NCBI GenBank assembly: GCA_911728435.2
Contig: OU452204.1
Span: 16,492,001-16,556,000 of the forward strand
Source: Apoderus coryli
Taxonomy: Eukaryota; Arthropoda; Insecta; Coleoptera; Attelabidae
Length of the DNA: 64,000 bases
Reading direction: 5' to 3'
Position 1 is the stretch's first letter. Every line of letters begins with the position of its first letter. The notes under the pieces are model-generated. The model saw nothing but the letters and a program-made list of their open reading frames with translations. It searched no databases and was not told the DNA's origin. The position numbers and the translations under genes were made by a program. This document shows positions 58,061 to 64,000 of the stretch, piece by piece.

Positions 58061-58887
58061 AAATGTAATTGGATACTTTTGTTATTTCCGGAAATCGATT
58101 ATAAAATCATTTTGACATAATCAAAGGAGACCCCATACGGATCGTTTTTCATATAGTTATGTAGTAAGATTATCATAACAGCCATAATGCCCCACAGCCA
58201 TTTCTATTATAAATAAGTTACTCGCGCTAATATGTCATTGATGTATTATAATACGCTATTTTGAAAATAATAATCATCGTCATCACGTTTGTAGTATGCG
58301 AGATGCGGTGAAAGGTTGCCTTTTGTGTTGTTTTTGTTGCAATTGTTTAATATAGAAAAGAAAAATCACACCCTGGTATACCGTCTAAGTTACACCGATA
58401 TAGACACAAGGCTAGTGAACAATTTGTGCTACATATTTTCTATGATGTTGTTGCGGATTATTTCAGTTTTTACTTAAGTTTTCTACCTTTTAAAAATACC
58501 GCAAAATCAGAATTTGTCTTTTGTAAATGAGACAAGTACACTCCACAAATGAATTTCAATATAATTAATGACATTTATTTGTGGAGTTCACTTGTACCTA
58601 TATACATAGAGTTATTGCTGGTCGATTGTACTTTAGAAGTTTTGGCACTTTGAAATAAACTGTGACGTATGTCGCCGCCATTTTGGGTTACAAGTCAGGT
58701 CCTGACTAAGAATAATTATAGTTTTCGGTTTCTAACCACAGTACTGTATTTTCATTCTTGTAAATATATTTAAGTACATAATAATATCGCTGTCAATTTC
58801 AGAAATATTTGTGGTGTGTCATAGTGATTGAAAACAGCCTTGAGTGGTGGTATCAGTTAAATGTTGACATGATTGGGTGATTTTAAT
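58061..58887. other. No gene recognised
   Basis: AT-rich spacer. Confidence 0.5.
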
Positions 58888-59500
58888 GATAATAATAATA
58901 AACACAACAATAATACAGACTTTATTAGTAAAAAAGACATTTTTATCAAAGTTGAAGCAGTGCTTCCTAACTTAACCTAAACGTAACTTATATTTTAGCT
59001 TAAATCTATCTGAAAATAGTTTACATCGCTGGCCAAATTAAGTAGGTAGCTTATGTTTACAAATTAATGTGTTCTATTACGTGTCAGACAGCGCTCTTAA
59101 ACGAAAACCCCTGTAAACTTTTTATATTCTCCGGTAGAGCGTTGTATTATTTTGAAACCGTATAGGAAAATGACCGCTCAAAGATTGATGTTGAGTATAG
59201 CGGTCGCGTAATGACAGTTTTATGAGGAATATTCACATCATACACCGATCTCCGGAACTTCAATCTTTCATATAAGTATTCGGCCTATTTCCATCTGATG
59301 ATTTTCATTAATCAAAATTAGTGAATGAAAATCCGATGTTGTTTCATTGTTAACCAGCCGATTTCCTTAATCTTATTGCTAGCCTCTTTCACCCCTACGA
59401 ATTCCACATACAAGCCGTGTGCCTGAATTCTGCATCAACTGAATCCTGTTCTCAGCAATTTTAATCAAACAAGGGCCATATATATATTGTCAATAATATA
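58888..59500 (-). mobile_element. LINE 3' end fragment, minus strand
   Basis: On the minus strand NIYGPCLIKIAENRIQLMQN is followed by stops and RSLSGHFPI/RFQNNTTLY-type residues in shifting frames, then an AATAAAGTCTGTATTATTG tail ending in TTA repeats (plus 58888-58900). 'YGPCL....R.Q..QN' aligns with the family of 30756 and 43781. Confidence 0.6.
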
Positions 59501-60164
59501 ATCCCTAGTTGATTGCGTTATCATGCTATCTCGCCACGAGACAACTTGTGTCTATGGTTTACTTTCATTTAGTTTAAAAATATATTAGATACTGCCATTT
59601 CGTAATATAAATTTTACGGTTATACAAATAGTTGTACAACTTTTCTCTAATTTAAGCGACATTGTAACTCCTACTGTTCCAAGATTGCAATCCCATTCTT
59701 ATCTTGGACACAGTGTATATGGAAATAACAATATCTTTTATGTCGCATAAAAATGTGGCGCCACAGAAAATATGTGTAAATTATTAAAAACAATAACGAC
59801 AAAATGTGTGTAAAAGTGCAAATTTTCAAATTAAAAATCTGACAATTTAGATAACTTTACCTGCCATACCGTTTACAGTTACTTAAAAGAACAACTCGTT
59901 TCTCAGAGGAGAGTATTTTTTTAATTATTCATCGGTTTCGCATATTTTTAACATATAATAATCATTACAACGGAGTACGAGTTGGTTATTTACAAAAATA
60001 TTCCTAAATCAGGGTAATTTTCTATCCACAAAAATAGATCTGCAAAATTGAAAGTCTTGACCTCAATTTTTGAAATTAACCATTTAATATTTCAGCTTCA
60101 AAATACTACATTTCCTAATTTCCTCTTTAAAACCATATCGAAATTTTTGCTACTCGATACATAT
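59501..60164. other. No gene recognised
   Basis: AT-rich spacer. Confidence 0.5.
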
Positions 60165-60245
60165 TAAAAAGTGCGATGAGGTTAAAGATGTGAGGGTGCT
60201 ATTTGACGCTAAACTTAGTTTTGTGAGTTCTGCTAAAATTTATAA
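60165..60245 (+). mobile_element. Tiny LINE RT thumb remnant
   Basis: The plus-strand frame IKKCDEVKDVRVLFDAKLSF aligns with the LARCLTAADLGVLFDSNLSF segment of the LINE at 14970-16712. Only about 27 codons are recognisable. Confidence 0.4.
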
Positions 60246-61093
60246 TTTTTACTTACCAATACGGCACGTACCAACTTGTTGGTCTTTTCGGGATTGTATG
60301 AGATCTGTTCTGTTTGTGACTCGGTGAGTAACGATATTGATATGTTTTTTAATACTATTTCTTATATTAAAAAAGTGTTATCAGTAGTAATACCCCTAGG
60401 GTCTTGATAATACCTAGATAATTTTGTCATAGAGAAGGCCGAAAGCGCTTGATAATAGCCCAAGGCCGCAGGCTTCAAGCAACAAGTATGACACCCAAAA
60501 TAACAGTTTGTATACGCCACTGGTGCAGCTTCCTATGCACAAAAATTCGAAACTCCCTCTTAATTGATTGCATAATAATTTCAAGCAATGTTATTAATTT
60601 AGTAAATGAGGGCTTAAAAAAGTCAGTTAGCTTCTAGCTCTTAGACTAATATAGGCAACATTTTCTACATTCTTATAACTACAACACAGCGCCAACAATA
60701 AAACGATCGCGGTAACCGTTGGATGTTTCCAAAGACAAAAGAACCAAAATGAGACGTCGGTAATGGCTATCGAATAATTTATCAAATAATATATGTCTAT
60801 ACTTGAGCTGCACAAATTTGATATGCCGTATTTGTTCACTGCTAGGTTCTAAAAACTGTACAAGTTCACTGTCATCTTCGTCATGAACATTACACATTAC
60901 ATTACAAACCCAAAAAAAGAAACGGTTGTGCCACCCCAAAACTTTCCCGACAAGTTATAATATAATCAAAAATAAATGACCTGCGTAACGAAACAGAATT
61001 TTAATAATTATTATTATTGTATTATTTTTATTTTTACCAATAAACTAACGTAACAAACTAACTATATTATTCAAAAAGGAGAAAAAAAAGTAT
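60246..61093. other. No gene recognised
   Basis: The minus-strand frame 60679-60939 has no recognisable domain. Confidence 0.5.
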
Positions 61094-61166
61094 TGCCAGA
61101 GGTGGGATTCGAACCCGTAACCTTCCGCATGCGAGGCGAACGCCCTAGCAATGACGCAACAGAAAC
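61094..61166 (-). tRNA. tRNA-Ala(CGC)-like relic
   Basis: On the minus strand an anticodon arm TTCGC-CTCGCAT-GCGGA (anticodon CGC) is followed by a B-box GGTTCGAATCCC. The acceptor stem pairs poorly (GTTTCTG with CTCTGGC), the D-stem has a mismatch, A14 is replaced and the T-stem has two mismatches. A functional tRNA is unlikely; a pseudogene or tRNA-derived SINE head is more probable. Confidence 0.5.
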
Positions 61167-62827
61167 CTGGTAACAATTATTGTATTTTATATGTAATAAT
61201 ACAGGTATCAACTGCCTAACTGGTGAAATTTTAAATTTAATACTGGAGATGAAAACAAGAAGATTTAGCCAGTAAATGTATGGGCAAATTTTAATAACAG
61301 AAGTGAAACTAAGTTGCTATAATTTAAAATCAAAATTGAAGTAGTAGGAGTCTTGATGGTGAGCAATCTGTAGTTGGTCCTAGTTTGAAACTAGTTCATA
61401 TAGGATCTTGGTATACGTACCTCGTGATCCATTAAATCCTTTACCCTGTAGAGTTGGGAACTTTTTAACTTCAAAATAGAGAAACGTAAATTTAAAAATT
61501 AATAATAATTGTTATTAGTTACATACTCCTCCGTGTTATCATCCTCTAGGCATTCGACAGTCCCACCCGACGGCTGCCTGTCTCTTGATTTCGATAGATA
61601 TAATAAACTCCTTTCAATCTATTCAACCTGGATGGTCTTGCTAAAAGCTCTAGACTTCTGTCGTCATCCCGGTATTTAGTAGGAAGTGTTAAACGCTATG
61701 ACAGTTGCACGTTCTGGTCCGATAGGTTCCCTTTTACTTCCTACACTCTACTCCACTTGGATATGGACTAGTTCTTGAAATCGAAACATGTTTTGGTTAG
61801 GTTAGTATATCTGCAGCAAAAACAAATACATATTAGACGGTCAGACACGTAGTTAAAAATCCCCACTGACCAAACTACACGGCTCCTAGGCGGCTACTGA
61901 CTAGATGGTACACAATTATAAATAAAAATAATTTCGTGGCAAAGCGGACAAAAATGTTGGTTTTACATACACAAGGAATTTTGTGTAATTTAGCAGGGCC
62001 CCAGTCTAATTCAATAGAACCAGACCGAGGCATGGGTCGACAGATACTGACGAATTCGTTTCGCTCTTGTTATGAACTCGTCGTTGCCCATCTACAAATA
62101 TCGGCCTGCATTTAAGCACAATAGGATACACAACAGTAGACACATGTAAACACGTATCATCTACATGTATATAGTAATGCATATCCTATACCACGAAATT
62201 ATTGTCATTTATTATATTTACGGACATGAAATCCTTTTAATTGTACACAATTATATTGATTTTTAAAGAGAACTCGTTGATATACACAAGGGGGTGAGTT
62301 GTGGTGAAAGAAACCGGTTGTGAGGGAGATCAGATACACGAAATAAATAATATTTGCCTATTTTATGTTTTTTCTTCTAACAGCAAGCTGTGGCAAAATG
62401 TACGAGGCGTTATCATTAGATATTTTGTTATTTGTGTTTAGAGTAGCATTCCATTTAAAGATTTTCTTCATACATATGTTTGACAAATAAGTAGGTATAT
62501 TTATTAATATCGAAAACCAAAATGTGGCATCAGTCAAATTAGACTGTATTTTTATATTTATATATTTATATTCAATTAAATATTATTTCATTATTATATT
62601 AGTAACGAGTACGTACATGATAAGGAGAAGAGCTTATACTTTGCGGTACCTACATATCTACTTAGACTGGTTTTTACTAATAATAATAACAATTAGTTTC
62701 ATTAAAATGTCAAATAAAATTGTTTTCAGAATACTGAATATACCTACTATCAGTTTACCAAAGTTTAATTATAAATCAGTGTATTTTATTAATGTAGTCA
62801 ATTCACGAATAATTATAATTATACATA
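61167..62827. other. No gene recognised
   Basis: No coding region or repeat structure could be supported. The frame 62524-62907 is AT-rich and runs into the next element's TIR. Confidence 0.5.
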
Positions 62828-63864
62828 CAGTATGTCCACAGATGCGGTTAACAAAAGGACAAATGGACCAAAAATTGAAAGATACGAAAAAAAGTTATTC
62901 TTGTTAAAAATGTTTGCTCGTCAAAAAAATAAGAACTACCATGAAAACAATTATTTTTATTAAACAGGGCGCCTCAAAAAGGCATAAATATAAAATTAAA
63001 CAAGAGCAAACAGTCATATTTTGGTGTCTTAGCGTAAAATGATAAATAAAAAAAATTCTCCAAATTTAATCCTGATCCTGATTCCAGAGTTACAGAAGAA
63101 TATTTAAATTTATGAAATCAGTTTTTGATATTAAAAAAGAAAAGAAATATAATGAGGACCATACCAGTACAGTTTTGATATTGGAATCAGTAAATGAAAA
63201 TCCATTGCTTTCTTTAAGAAACAGGGCTAAGAATTTAGCATTCAAAAAGTTTTAAAAGAAAATAAAATTTATCCTTACAAGCCTCATTTCAACCAAACGT
63301 TGGAGGCTGGGGATGAAGCAAATAGGCTAGATTTTTGTTTGTGGGTTGGAAATCAGATTTTAAACGGCAATAGAAATTTTCACAAGCTTATAATATTTTC
63401 AATTCTCATTTTAATTTGTTTAATTTTATGTTTATACCTTTTTGACACGCCCTGTTTAATAAAAATAATTTTTTTCATATTAGTTCTTATTTTTTTGACA
63501 ACTTTTTTTTGACAGTGACCTAATGTAAGTAAAAGTACGCACACATGCGCATGCACACATGAAAAAAAAAATTTTTTCATAAATTTAAATATTCTTCCGT
63601 AACTGTGGAATCAGGGTCAGGATTAAATTTGGAGCATTTTTGCTATTTATCATTTTACGCTAAGACACCAAAATAAGACTGTTTGCTCTTGTTTAATTTT
63701 ATATTTATGCCTTTTTGAAACGCCCTGTTTAATAAAAATAATTTTTTTCATGGTAGTTCTTATTTTTTCGACAAGCAAACATTTTTATCAAGAATAACTT
63801 TTTTTCGTATCTTTCAATTTTTGGTCCATTTGTCATCTTGTTAACCGCATCCGTGGACATACTG
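62828..63864 (+). mobile_element. TA-flanked element with ~290-bp TIRs and a transposase scrap
   Basis: A 1037-bp element starts CAGTATGTCCACAGATGCGG and ends with the complement, with TA on both sides (62826-62827, 63865-63866). The arms 62828-63116 and about 63574-63864 match with few differences. Inside, frames around 63170-63380 read VLILESVNENPLLSLRNRAK, a shift, then KENKIYPYKPHFNQTLEAGD and RLDFCLWVGNQI: the helix-turn-helix and linker of a Tc1/mariner-type transposase without the catalytic domain. A third, partial copy of the arm lies at 63414-63500. It is a deletion derivative. Confidence 0.88.
63170..63390 (+). pseudogene. Tc1/mariner-type transposase N-terminal remnant
   Basis: The only coding trace in the 62828-63864 element. 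The 'S.R....VH/F.KVLKENK..PY' arrangement parallels the fragment at 4749-5184 but is a different subfamily. There is one frameshift near 63250 and no DDE/D residues. Confidence 0.7.
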
Positions 63865-64000
63865 TATAGAAAATAATATGTCTCATATTGCACAATTTGT
63901 TATTATTAAATAATTTTATTGTATTTATATTATGAATATTTGCAAAATATTAATAAATAAAAATATGATAATTTATGTTAGTGTATCATTTTTAGTTACT

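Overview
This is AT-rich eukaryotic DNA, almost certainly from an insect. Two things support this: one intact, apparently single-exon atonal-family bHLH gene whose DNA-binding domain closely resembles the Drosophila proneural gene amos, and a transposon content (non-LTR retrotransposons, Penelope-like elements, Tc1/mariner, piggyBac, hAT, Crypton) typical of insect genomes. The order cannot be fixed from the sequence. Codon-level intactness is limited to the bHLH gene; every other recognisable coding stretch is a fragment of a transposable element carrying stops, frameshifts or deletions.

Layout. 1-9.3 kb: sparse, AT-rich DNA with a 70-bp tandem duplication, a hAT transposase broken by a later insertion, a LINE tail, a Tc1/mariner scrap and a possible tRNA-derived SINE. 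9.3-17.2 kb: a LINE tail abutting a long Penelope-like element (reverse transcriptase plus GIY-YIG endonuclease), then two LINE fragments fused head to head and a third tail. 17.2-24.1 kb: two mariner fragments and a long LINE with a C-terminal Cys/His motif. 24.1-31 kb: the bHLH gene at 28.3-28.9 kb in about 3 kb of transposon-poor DNA, bracketed by two short inverted-repeat elements (27.17-27.77 and 30.06-30.39 kb). 31-38 kb: a LINE tail, a 3-kb extremely AT-rich desert, a dead piggyBac transposase and a second Penelope-like element. 38-48 kb: several LINE fragments on both strands and solo Penelope ends. 49.3-51.5 kb: a complete but inactivated Tc1/mariner element with TIRs of about 500 bp and DD41D catalytic spacing. 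52.5-60 kb: LINEs, a third Penelope-like element and a Crypton-type tyrosine recombinase fragment. 61-64 kb: a tRNA-Ala-like relic and a 1-kb TA-flanked element with long TIRs.

Recurring structure. At the ends of Penelope-like fragments a small motif recurs: a TGANGA-like box, one spacer base, a short perfect hairpin, then GAAAC. It resembles the catalytic core of the hammerhead ribozymes known from Penelope-like elements, but most copies share an extra base before the hairpin. This is the most interesting non-coding signal seen. LINE 3' ends also recur as AATAAAG followed by TTA repeats.

Only the bHLH protein is likely to have a host function. The rest is a record of nested insertions. I found no convincing new multi-gene system, no CRISPR array and no operon-like cluster.
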